Positions 1-7,730 of a stretch of DNA of 64,000 bases are shown here, one piece after another (within the stretch, counting starts at the first letter, position 1; each line of letters starts with the position of its first letter). A program made the position numbers and the translations under genes. Where the stretch lies: contig NZ_CP072389.1 of NCBI RefSeq assembly GCF_018127785.1, positions 62,001 through 126,000 of the forward strand, written 5' to 3'. This DNA is from Prevotella scopos JCM 17725. Its GTDB lineage: Bacteria; Bacteroidota; Bacteroidia; Bacteroidales; Bacteroidaceae. Below the pieces are notes generated by a model. That model worked only from the letters and a program-made list of their open reading frames with translations, had not been told where the DNA came from and did no database searches.

Positions 1-1
1 C

Positions 2-328
2 GGTATTGCTGTAAACAATGGTTTGGTATCAGCTGAGAAGTACTACGCTGTAGTAGGTGGTGATAACCCAATCTGGTCAGAGTATATCTACAGTGCAACC
101 AACGCACGTATCCAGGAGGCACACCTCGCTTACACCTTCCCACGTAAGATGTTAGGCGGTATGGAGCTTTCACTCGGTTTGACAGCTAACAACCTCCTCA
201 TGCTTTACAACAAGGCACCATTTGATCCAGAGGCAACAGCATCAACAGGTACCTACTATCAGGGCTTTGACTACCTCATGCAGCCAAGCCTTCGTACACT
301 TGGTTTCAACGTGAAGCTGAAATTCTAA
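2..328 (+). CDS. SusC/RagA-family TonB-dependent receptor, C-terminal end (partial)
   Basis: Only the last ~108 residues are in the window; the gene begins before base 1 and stops at the TAA ending at 328. The visible part is alternating beta-strand sequence of an outer-membrane barrel (aromatic/polar alternation, 'AHLAYTFPRKML', 'LSLGLTANNLLML') and ends in the typical terminal strand 'TLGFNVKLKF' with a final Phe. It lies 31 bp upstream of a SusD gene in the same direction, the standard SusCD order. By family knowledge SusC forms the TonB-driven import channel for oligosaccharides bound by SusD. The glycosidase downstream suggests N-glycan oligosaccharides as cargo, which is inference. Confidence 0.85.
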   Translation, partial: GIAVNNGLVSAEKYYAVVGGDNPIWSEYIYSATNARIQEAHLAYTFPRKMLGGMELSLGLTANNLLMLYNKAPFDPEATASTGTYYQGFDYLMQPSLRTLGFNVKLKF

Positions 329-359
329 ACAATTAACCACTCATTTAATTGATATATAA

Positions 360-1910
360 ATGAAAAAGATTAATATATATAAAGCCATCACTGCCTGCAC
401 ATTCGCAAGTGCAGTGTTAATCTCAATGCCATCTTGTACAGATGGTTTTCAGGAGGCAAACCGTCCAGGAACAGGTGCTTCTGCTGAAGACCTGAATCGT
501 GACAACTATCTTACCTCTTCCTTCATCGTACAGATGGAGGACCAAGCTTTCCCTGAGCAGGAGAATACTTACCAGATGAACCAAGACCTTATCGGTAACT
601 ACTTGGGCCGTTACATGACTTACGCCAACAATGGTTTCGCTGAGAAGAACTTCGCTCGTCTGAATGCTCCTAATGGTTGGGTACGCTATCCTTTCAAGGA
701 TTCTATGCCAAAGACTGTTTCAGCTTTCAAGGAGATTGCGCGTGTGACAAAGGGCGAAGGACCCGTTTATGCTTGGGCTTTGATTCTCCGTGCACAGTCG
801 TTCATGCGTCTGACCGATATGTACGGACCACTTCCTATCGGTGCTGATGCAAACGATGGTAATGCTTACTCTTCACAGGAAGATGTTTACAAGAGCCTTA
901 TCGCTGACCTCAACAAGGCTACAGAGATTATCAAACCTCTCGTTGCAGCAAACGCAAATGTTGCTATTTCAGAGGAGCATGACAAGGTTTATCAGGGTAA
1001 GTTGGCTAACTGGTTGAAGTATGCTAACTCTTTGAAGCTCCGTATTGCTATCCGCATCCGCTTTGTTGAGCCTACACTGGCTAAGCAGTTAGGTGAGCAG
1101 GCTGTGCAGGATGGTGTGATTACAAGCAATGAAGACAACTGCGCTATTGCTTATACACCAAACGGACAGTATAAGACCTCTGTAGAGTGGGGCGATAGCC
1201 GTGCTTGTGCCGACCTCGAGAGCTTCCTCACAGGTTATAATGACCCACGTCTGACGAAGTTCTTTACCCCAGTAGAGGGTGGTATTCGTCCGGTAATCGG
1301 TTGTCGTGCCGCTGCTAAGATTGGTAACAAGACTACCGCTGGTAAGGCTTACTCAGCTGCTAACATCAAGCAGGACAGCAAGGGCGTATGGCTCACTGCT
1401 TCAGAGATGGCTTTCTGTCGTGCTGAGGGTGCTTTGGCAGGATGGAGCAACATGGGTGGTACCGCAAAGAGCCTCTATGAGGAAGGTGTGAAACTCTCCT
1501 TCGAGCAGTGGGGTGCTGGTGATGCAACAACCTACTTGGCTGATAACACATCAACCGAGAAGAATTATGAGGACCCAATCAGTGACTATGGTGGGAATGT
1601 AAGTGCTGTTAGTACCATCACCATCAAGTGGGACGACTCAGCAACTGAAGAACAGAAGATGGAGCGTCTGATTACTCAGAAGTGGATTGCAATGTTCCCT
1701 AACGGACAGGAAGGCTGGTGTGATATCCGTCGTACAGGTTATCCAAAGGTGTTCCCTCTGGCACAGTCAACAGACTACAGCATCCAGGTTGCCAATCGTA
1801 TCCCATTCGATATCGATGAGGCTACCAATAACAAGGTAAACTACCTTAAGGCTGTTCAGATGTTGAATGGTAATGACGACTATGCTACCAAGATGTGGTG
1901 GCAGCGTTAA
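360..1910 (+). CDS. SusD/RagB-family outer-membrane glycan-binding lipoprotein
   Basis: This 516-residue lipoprotein has a lipobox ending at Cys26 ('LISMPSC'). It has the helical, TPR-like composition of the SusD family and the family's usual length of about 500-550 residues. The C-terminal region 'QKWIAMFPNGQEGWCDIRRTG' is characteristic of SusD-like proteins, specifically the SusD/RagB-like type 2 group. SusD caps the SusC barrel and hands glycans to it at the cell surface. The gene sits 31 bp after SusC and 35 bp before a GH18 gene, consistent with one operon. Ligand specificity cannot be read from sequence. A high-mannose N-glycan is inferred from the neighbours, by analogy with the Bacteroides thetaiotaomicron BT_3983-3987 arrangement. 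Confidence 0.93.
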   Translation: MKKINIYKAITACTFASAVLISMPSCTDGFQEANRPGTGASAEDLNRDNYLTSSFIVQMEDQAFPEQENTYQMNQDLIGNYLGRYMTYANNGFAEKNFARLNAPNGWVRYPFKDSMPKTVSAFKEIARVTKGEGPVYAWALILRAQSFMRLTDMYGPLPIGADANDGNAYSSQEDVYKSLIADLNKATEIIKPLVAANANVAISEEHDKVYQGKLANWLKYANSLKLRIAIRIRFVEPTLAKQLGEQAVQDGVITSNEDNCAIAYTPNGQYKTSVEWGDSRACADLESFLTGYNDPRLTKFFTPVEGGIRPVIGCRAAAKIGNKTTAGKAYSAANIKQDSKGVWLTASEMAFCRAEGALAGWSNMGGTAKSLYEEGVKLSFEQWGAGDATTYLADNTSTEKNYEDPISDYGGNVSAVSTITIKWDDSATEEQKMERLITQKWIAMFPNGQEGWCDIRRTGYPKVFPLAQSTDYSIQVANRIPFDIDEATNNKVNYLKAVQMLNGNDDYATKMWWQR

Positions 1911-1945
1911 TAAGATAGCTATTATACAATAAACATTCGATTAAA

Positions 1946-3037
1946 ATGAAGAATTTAATAAAGATATTCTTACTCTCAGCCTGCGCTGCAACAGCTTTCA
2001 CAGCTTGCAGCGACTGGACTGAAACTGAGGCAAAGGACGGTGCTGACCTCACACACTCAAATAAGTCAGAGGCTTACTATGCTCAACTTCGTAACTATAA
2101 GAAGACTGACCACCCTGTAGCTTTCGGTTGGTTTGGTAACTGGACGGGTACAGGCGTAACTTATGAGAACTCATTGGCAGGTCTCCCTGACAGTACTGAC
2201 TTCGTTTCTCTCTGGGGAAACTGGAAGAACCCAACTGAGGCAATGTTGAAGGACCTTCGCTTTGTTCAGAAGACAAAGGGTACGAAGGTACTCATCAGTT
2301 GCCTTGTATTTGACATTGGTGACCAGATTACTCCAACCAATACCGACAAAAACCTCACTTGGAAAGAGTGGCGTCATAAGTTCTGGGGTTGGGGCAATGA
2401 TGAGGCTTCACAGATTGCAGCTACTGAAAAGTATGCTAACGCTATCTGCGACACTATCGCTAAGTATGGTTATGATGGTTTCGACCTCGATGCTGAACCT
2501 TCATATGCTCAGCCTTTCCAGACCGATAAGGAACTTTGGCAGAACGCTAAGGTGATGGAAGCTTTCGTAAAGACAATGGGCAAGCGCATCGGTCCGAAGT
2601 CAGGTACTGATAAGATGTTCGTTATCGATGGTGAGCCAGACGCTATGGCTGCAGAGTATGGCGAATACTTTAACTACTTCATCCTGCAGGCGTATGGCAG
2701 TACAGGCAACAGTGGTTTGAACAGCCGTTTCGAAGCACAGGCTACTCACTTCCAGCAGTATCTCACGCCTGAGCAGGTGGCAAAGAAGATTATCGTCTGC
2801 GAGAACTTTGAGAGCTATGCTGGTAAGGGTGGTGTTAACTTCCAGTTGGGCAACGGCACAACCATTCCTTCACTCTTGGGTATGGCTTACTGGAACCCTG
2901 TTTACAATGGTAAGACCTATCGTAAGGGTGGTGTTGGTACCTACCACATGGAATACGAATACAGCGTGTCTGGACAAGCCGGCAACTATCCATTCTTGCG
3001 TAAGGCTATTCAGATTATGAATCCATCAATCCAATAA
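1946..3037 (+). CDS. GH18 endo-beta-N-acetylglucosaminidase-type lipoprotein
   Basis: This 363-residue lipoprotein (lipobox Cys21, 'AFTACSDW') has the GH18 catalytic signature DxxDxDxE as 'YDGFDLDAEPS'. Asp177 is the first acidic residue and Glu184 the expected general acid; Asp181-Asp182 region residues would assist the substrate acetamido group in this family. The N-terminal beta strand 'HPVAFGWFGNWTG' fits the first strand of the TIM barrel. GH18 includes chitinases and endo-beta-N-acetylglucosaminidases of the Endo F/H type. The compact single-domain size, the SusCD neighbours and the GH92/GH130/GH20 genes later in the window favour an N-glycan endo-glycosidase that cuts between the two core GlcNAc residues at the cell surface. 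Chitinase activity is the main alternative. Confidence 0.9.
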   Translation: MKNLIKIFLLSACAATAFTACSDWTETEAKDGADLTHSNKSEAYYAQLRNYKKTDHPVAFGWFGNWTGTGVTYENSLAGLPDSTDFVSLWGNWKNPTEAMLKDLRFVQKTKGTKVLISCLVFDIGDQITPTNTDKNLTWKEWRHKFWGWGNDEASQIAATEKYANAICDTIAKYGYDGFDLDAEPSYAQPFQTDKELWQNAKVMEAFVKTMGKRIGPKSGTDKMFVIDGEPDAMAAEYGEYFNYFILQAYGSTGNSGLNSRFEAQATHFQQYLTPEQVAKKIIVCENFESYAGKGGVNFQLGNGTTIPSLLGMAYWNPVYNGKTYRKGGVGTYHMEYEYSVSGQAGNYPFLRKAIQIMNPSIQ

Positions 3038-3053
3038 TCAAGACATTCAAATT

Positions 3054-4214
3054 ATGAAATACAATATTTCAAAGCTTTTCATCGGAGGACTCGCTATTGC
3101 CTCCCTGACATTGATGGCTTCTTGTGAGAATGCAGAATACGCTCCACTCACAAACAAGGCTTTCATCTTACAGACCAATACCAATGGTAACTCAAGTGAG
3201 AAGATTACTATCGGTACGTCTGCTGTCACTTCTTCTGTGAACGTGCGTCTCTCTGACCTCGCTACACAGGACTATACCTTCGAGGTAGTTGCTGACACAA
3301 CAGCTCTCGCTGAGTACAACCAGCGTAACGAAACCTCTTACAAGGCACTGCCTGCAAGTCTTTACAGCTTGTCATCAAACGAGGTGACCATTGAGGCTGG
3401 TAAGTCTATCTCTTCTGAGTTGACACTGACCATCAACCCACTCACACAGGCGTTGAAGGATAGTGGTCAGAAGTATGCTGTTGCCCTTCGTCTGAAGAGT
3501 AAGGATGGTAAGTATGACGTGCTGAACGCTGGTAGTACAATGGTTTACATCCTCGATCAGGTTGTTTATCAGGCTGTGCCAATCATCAACGCATCACACA
3601 ACATCCACTTCACAATGCGTAATACCTATGACCTTTCACAGTGGACTGTAGAGATGAACGTGAACATGAGCAGACTCGGTAAGGGTCTTGGCGAACTTAA
3701 CAACCAGACACTCTTCGGTGCATGGGGTAACGATGGTGGTGAGATTTATACTCGCTTCGGTGATGCTCCTATCGAGGGTAACCGCTTGCAGATTAAGACT
3801 CAGGGTACACAGATGAATAGTAAGCAGCTCTTTGAGGCTAACAAGTGGTACCACCTCGCATTCGTTTGCACAGGTACAAAGCTCTACCTCTATGTGAATG
3901 GTGTACTTGATAATTCAATGGACCTCCCTGGTAAGAATACTAATCTCAGCAACCGAATCAACTTCGGTAACACCGATTACTTGAGAGCTGACGTGAAGGT
4001 GAGCGAACTTCGTTTCTGGACAGTAGCACGCACACAGGCTCAGATTCTCAATAATATGTATGCTTGTGACCCATCAAGCACTGGATTGGAAGGCTATTGG
4101 AAGTGTAACGAGGGTCAGGGTGATACCTTCAACGATGCAACAGGTCACGGCAACACCGGTAAGTGTGTGGCTGTTCCAACCTGGGAGCAGAACGTAAGAA
4201 TCGATGGTAAATAA
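3054..4214 (+). CDS. DUF1735 / LamG-like surface glycan-binding lipoprotein
   Basis: This 386-residue lipoprotein has a lipobox Cys24 ('LTLMASC'). Residues ~35-165 resemble the DUF1735 (BT_3987-like N-terminal) immunoglobulin-like domain. The segment 'NRLQIKTQG...WYHLAFVCTGTKLYLYVNG' and following residues to ~380 form a concanavalin/LamG-like jelly roll ('WKCNEGQGDTFNDATGHGN' is typical). In N-glycan loci of Bacteroides this domain pair occurs in surface glycan-binding proteins and in the GH18 enzyme itself. Here the domains are on a separate protein, 16 bp downstream of the GH18 gene. The expected role is holding glycoprotein glycans at the cell surface for the GH18 enzyme. No catalytic motif is seen. 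Confidence 0.85.
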   Translation: MKYNISKLFIGGLAIASLTLMASCENAEYAPLTNKAFILQTNTNGNSSEKITIGTSAVTSSVNVRLSDLATQDYTFEVVADTTALAEYNQRNETSYKALPASLYSLSSNEVTIEAGKSISSELTLTINPLTQALKDSGQKYAVALRLKSKDGKYDVLNAGSTMVYILDQVVYQAVPIINASHNIHFTMRNTYDLSQWTVEMNVNMSRLGKGLGELNNQTLFGAWGNDGGEIYTRFGDAPIEGNRLQIKTQGTQMNSKQLFEANKWYHLAFVCTGTKLYLYVNGVLDNSMDLPGKNTNLSNRINFGNTDYLRADVKVSELRFWTVARTQAQILNNMYACDPSSTGLEGYWKCNEGQGDTFNDATGHGNTGKCVAVPTWEQNVRIDGK

Positions 4215-4233
4215 GTCAAAAGAAATCGCAAAT

Positions 4234-5226
4234 ATGAAAATAAACCTATTCAAGTCAGTGCTGGCAGCCTCTTTGGTTGCTGCCACACTGGCATCTTGTC
4301 AGAGCGAACCAGAAGTTGGTAGCACGCTCTATCCTACTGCAGAAGAGAACTACTCAGCTAAGGCTTACCTCTACACAGGTAGCAGCGATGGTAATAAGCT
4401 GACGCTCGCAGGTGTGAAGTCATCTACAGCCATTACCTTATCAGGCGATAGCGCATTGTTCTATGTGCGACTCTCTGCTCCAGCTGAGAAGGATGTTACG
4501 GTTACTTTGGCTGCTTCATCTGATGGTGTTACAGCACGCAGTGGTGAAGAGGTGATGAGCACAGAAGCTATCAGCCTTAGCAAGACAACCGTTTCAATCG
4601 CAAAGGGTCAGCAAGAGACTACCGAGCCAGTTGTTGTTAAATTGGTGAATGGTGATGCGCTTAAGAATCTTACGATGTTGAAGAATGGTGTGACCTCTGT
4701 TGTCATCAAGAGTGTTGATGGGGCTGAAACAGCAAAGACAAACACTAAGATTGTAGTTGCAACCGACTTCACCTTTGATAACATCAACGCCTCTGGTACG
4801 CTTAACACAGCTAAGCAGATTGCATTGACCGATTATACAATGTCATCCCCTAACACTAATTCAGATGCAACAAAGTTGAACGATGGCAATAATAATAGCT
4901 ACATATATTCATATGTATTTTACGAGCCTGAGTTCGTAATGGAATTCAAGAGCACAAAGACAGTGTCAGGTGTTGGTATCCTTTGCAACTACACAAGCTA
5001 TGGCTATGGTGTTAAGAAGGTAGCTGTTTACACGAGCGAAGATGGTAAGACATGGGTTAACATGGGTACTGCTTCTGCTTCTGCAACCTACGATGACAAT
5101 ACGCCATTCCCAGTTGTCTTCAATAGTCCTGTAACCTGTAAGTATGTTAAGGTTAAGGTACTCGAAAGTTTCAGCACTGAAAAATATCCTCGCTATTTGA
5201 TTGGCGAAATGTATGCTTACGAGTAG
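4234..5226 (+). CDS. DUF1735 / F5-8 type C-like surface glycan-binding lipoprotein
   Basis: The preferred start is the ATG at 4234 because it places the signal peptide first and the lipobox Cys ('LVAATLASC') at residue 21. An upstream in-frame ATG at 4204 would overlap the previous gene by 11 bp and add a hydrophilic tail before the signal. The mature protein has an N-terminal Ig-like DUF1735 region (~20-170). Its C-terminal part resembles an F5/8 type C discoidin domain ('SDATKLNDGNNNSYIYS', 'VYTSEDGKTWVNMG', 'KYVKVKVLESF'). It is the last gene of the SusCD-GH18 operon and probably acts as a second surface glycan-binding protein. The ligand is unknown. Confidence 0.83.
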   Translation: MKINLFKSVLAASLVAATLASCQSEPEVGSTLYPTAEENYSAKAYLYTGSSDGNKLTLAGVKSSTAITLSGDSALFYVRLSAPAEKDVTVTLAASSDGVTARSGEEVMSTEAISLSKTTVSIAKGQQETTEPVVVKLVNGDALKNLTMLKNGVTSVVIKSVDGAETAKTNTKIVVATDFTFDNINASGTLNTAKQIALTDYTMSSPNTNSDATKLNDGNNNSYIYSYVFYEPEFVMEFKSTKTVSGVGILCNYTSYGYGVKKVAVYTSEDGKTWVNMGTASASATYDDNTPFPVVFNSPVTCKYVKVKVLESFSTEKYPRYLIGEMYAYE

Positions 5227-5232
5227 GACTTT

Positions 5233-5292
5233 TGTTGGTTGACAAGTTGACTGGTTGACGAGTTTACAAGTTATTTGTAAATGAGTTGACAC
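5233..5292 (+). repeat. Short GTTGAC/GTTTAC repeats next to the IS1182 insertion
   Basis: The spacer holds several imperfect copies of a ~10-nt word (GTTGACAAGT, GTTGACGAGT, TTTACAAGTT). The same words occur in opposite orientation on the other side of the IS (about 7248-7275, 'AGTCAACTCGTCAAC') and again at about 18575-18632, where an 18-nt stretch (AGTTTACAAGTTATTTGT) is identical to 5261-5278. This looks like a family of short intergenic repeats; no function can be assigned. Confidence 0.5.
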
Positions 5293-5308
5293 TTCATAAA
5301 ATAAATAT

Positions 5309-7179
5309 AAAAAGAGGGTGTGTCAAAATGGACACATCCTCTTTTTACCCCCCCCCTTTACCTTGTCTACCATATAAATCATTATTTACTATAGCTATGC
5401 TGCTAATTTCATATAAAATGATTTATTGGTCTTTAAATAGCCTATATAAACTTGTATAGAGCATCTGAAGGTGACTAAAAGTACCTCCATAATGGCTTTT
5501 AGTTCCTTGAGATTAGTTTTTCTGCACATTTTTCCTATGTTAAAGGCAATGGCAAAGAATGCAAAGTCCATGTTGACCTTGTCTTTCCCAAAATGCCTAA
5601 ACCTCTTGTAGGCTTTATTATATTTTGTTTGTCCAAAAACAGCTTCAGGTTCTATGCACCTTCGTCCTCGATGCTTGATGCCTTCTTCCGAGGTCAGTAG
5701 TTCCCGTGCCTTTTGTTTATAGTGCTGTAGTTGGTGGTTTACTTCTATAATTCTGTTCCCTCTTGCCTTAAAACATGAGCCTCTCAACGGACAACCATCA
5801 CAGTGTTCTGCCTGATAACGTACGCTGTAAGTAACGAATCCATTAGAGGTTAGGGAACGCTTCATACCTATACGCCTCATGTGCTGTCCCATAGGGCAGA
5901 CGTAGAAATCCTGTTCCTTATTATAATAAAGGCTTGCGGGACTGAATGGGTTAGGTGTGTAGCGTGGACGCTGCTCTTTATGGAAGTAGTTATACTTCAC
6001 ATAGGCTTCCATATTATGTACGTCCATGAACAGATAATTCTCCTCGGAGCCATACCCTGAATCGGCTACGACTGTCTTGGCATAACGATGATAGCGTGAT
6101 TTGAAAGACTCCAAGAAAGAAGGTAGTGTGAGTGTATCGGTACGATTGGCATAGAGTGCAAAGTCGGTGATAAACTGGTTCTCCGTTGCTATCTGCAGAT
6201 TATATCCAGGCTTAGTCTGTCCGTTCCGCATAGCGTCCTCCTTCATGTGCATAAACGTGGCATCAGGGTCGGTCTTGCTGTAGGAGTTTCTCTCTCCCAT
6301 AATCTCAAGGTGTTGGTCATACTCCTGGAGTTTATTACGTTTCTTCTCAAGTTCTTTAAGCTGTTTTTTCTTGGTTCTAACAGCCTGCTTCTCTTCTTTT
6401 GTCTTAGGTTTAGGGATTGATTCCAAAGACTTGTTCAATTCCTCGGATATCTCATCAAGCAGAGCTGCAGTGAACTCAATACCTTCTTTCTTAGCGGCAT
6501 TATCCTGCGCAATGACATCGTCAACCTGAAGCAAGAGTGTGCGTATTTGTTCCTGCAACTTGGTGCGGTTCTTTTCCACGGTTCTCTTCCAAACGAAGGT
6601 ATACTTGTTAGCTTTCGATTCTATTTTTGTGCCGTCAATATATTCAACGTCAAGACTTATCAAACCTTTGGCTGCAAGTACTAATACGACTTGTGTGAAT
6701 ATATTGTTGATTTCCTTTTTCACACGATTACGAAAACGATTGATGGTAATAAAATCAGGCTGCTCATATCCTGCCAGATAGATGAAATGAATGTCACGCT
6801 TGAGAAGTGACTCTATACGACGGCAGGAATAGATATTATTCATATAGGCGTAAAGAATCACCTTAAGCATCATTTGTGGATGATAAGGCTTGCGACCACT
6901 GGGCTTATAAAGTTTGTAGACATTATCCAACATAAGATTATCCACCAAGGCGTCTAAAAGACGAACAGGGGCATCTTCTGCGATATCCTTATCGATTCTT
7001 TGAGGAAAAAGAATCATTTTCTTGTGTATGTAAGAACGAAAGTGTATCTTTGTCATAATGAGATTTTTTTAATGCCTAAAGGTACAAAAACTTTAGGAAA
7101 TAGCAAAGCCCTGGCTTGAGAAAGTCGGGGCTTTGTGCATAAAAAAGAGGATGTGTACATTTTGACACACCCTCTTTTT
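5309..7179 (-). mobile_element. IS1182-type insertion sequence with hairpin ends
   Basis: The element is about 1.87 kb and holds a single transposase gene on the minus strand. Its ends are ~38-nt terminal inverted repeats (5309-5346 and 7142-7179) that differ at one position. Each end is itself an imperfect palindrome (AAAAAGAGG-TGTGTC ... GACACA-CCTCTTTTT), so it can fold into a hairpin that ends in a T run and could work as a terminator. No target duplication could be fixed because the outer flank is A/T-rich. The element lies directly after the SusCD-GH18 operon. Confidence 0.85.
5395..7056 (-). CDS. IS1182-family transposase
   Basis: This 553-residue protein is of normal length for the family. 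The N-terminal DUF772-type region includes 'YHPQMMLKVILYAYMNNIYS' and 'YLAGYEQPDFITINRFR'. Candidate DDE residues lie in 'EYIDGTKIES', in 'VVADSGYGSEEN' and in the late 'EPEAVFGQTKYNKAY'. A basic coiled-coil insertion lies at about 150-260. A Cys-rich zinc-binding-like segment ('EHCDGCPLRGSCF') precedes the last acidic motif, as in other IS1182 transposases. The frame is intact from the ATG at 7056, so the copy may be active. Confidence 0.93.
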   Translation of the reverse strand: MTKIHFRSYIHKKMILFPQRIDKDIAEDAPVRLLDALVDNLMLDNVYKLYKPSGRKPYHPQMMLKVILYAYMNNIYSCRRIESLLKRDIHFIYLAGYEQPDFITINRFRNRVKKEINNIFTQVVLVLAAKGLISLDVEYIDGTKIESKANKYTFVWKRTVEKNRTKLQEQIRTLLLQVDDVIAQDNAAKKEGIEFTAALLDEISEELNKSLESIPKPKTKEEKQAVRTKKKQLKELEKKRNKLQEYDQHLEIMGERNSYSKTDPDATFMHMKEDAMRNGQTKPGYNLQIATENQFITDFALYANRTDTLTLPSFLESFKSRYHRYAKTVVADSGYGSEENYLFMDVHNMEAYVKYNYFHKEQRPRYTPNPFSPASLYYNKEQDFYVCPMGQHMRRIGMKRSLTSNGFVTYSVRYQAEHCDGCPLRGSCFKARGNRIIEVNHQLQHYKQKARELLTSEEGIKHRGRRCIEPEAVFGQTKYNKAYKRFRHFGKDKVNMDFAFFAIAFNIGKMCRKTNLKELKAIMEVLLVTFRCSIQVYIGYLKTNKSFYMKLAA

Positions 7180-7518
7180 TTGTACCTATCCTAATTCATC
7201 ATTATGATTACTTTCGTTTGCTGTGTTTATTGCCACATATAACTAGTCAACTCGTCAACCCCAGACTCGTCAACTAAACTTTCATGTATTAGTTTTTTAC
7301 CCCTAACATTTTTTAGTATCTCATCACTTGACACGAAAGGATCTTATACCTATTTTTACGAGCGTTAAGAATAAAAACCTAGATTACTATCTTAATCTTT
7401 AACTGTACAATAGGATTATAAGGTAAAAACGTTTAATTGTTACAAATATAAACCACAGATAAACATTCACTAGCCTTCCTAACCCAAAAAGGCTAGCTCT
7501 AATGTATATCTGCTAACA
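7180..7518. other. Intergenic region, IS1182 to peptide/lipoprotein cassette
   Basis: This 339-base A/T-rich spacer has no convincing gene. It holds inverted copies of the GTTGAC-type words at about 7248-7275. Further on there is A/T-rich sequence with no clear TAnnTTTG box, so the promoter of the following cassette could not be placed. Confidence 0.5.
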
Positions 7519-7716
7519 ATGTCACTTATGGATAAATTTTACAAACGACCAACCTGTGCGATCTTCACAACTTGTATTGAATTTCCTTTGCTAGCTGGCA
7601 GTAGCGGACTTGGCAAAGATAGTCCACACCATGGCGGAGAGGATCAAAAAGCAAAGCCAAACCCTTTTGAATATAATGACAGAATTGAGGATGAAAAATG
7701 GAATGAAGAATCTTAA
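7519..7716 (+). CDS. Short Y-x-P-x-C peptide upstream of a fimbrillin-like lipoprotein
   Basis: This 65-residue ORF (or 62 from the second Met at 7528) ends 14 bp before the next lipoprotein gene and is probably co-transcribed with it. It lacks a signal peptide. The N-terminal block 'FYKRPTCAIFTTCIEFPLLAGSSG' is followed by a polar, acidic tail ending 'EDEKWNEES'. The same layout (Tyr, Pro, Cys, a hydrophobic residue before Ser/Gly, then an acidic Trp-containing tail) recurs in the short ORFs at 9999-10190 and 37773-38024, each also directly before a large lipoprotein. Similar short peptides are known next to surface-protein genes across Bacteroidales, but I know of no function. Expression is inferred from the conserved position. 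Confidence 0.6.
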   Translation: MSLMDKFYKRPTCAIFTTCIEFPLLAGSSGLGKDSPHHGGEDQKAKPNPFEYNDRIEDEKWNEES

Positions 7717-7730
7717 ATAGACAAGCGAAG

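Noticed and set aside
1946-3037. Reading the GH18 gene as a chitinase
   Set aside because: Not excluded by sequence, but SusCD, DUF1735 binding proteins and the GH92/GH130/GH20/kinase operon point to N-glycans, and no chitin-binding domain is present.
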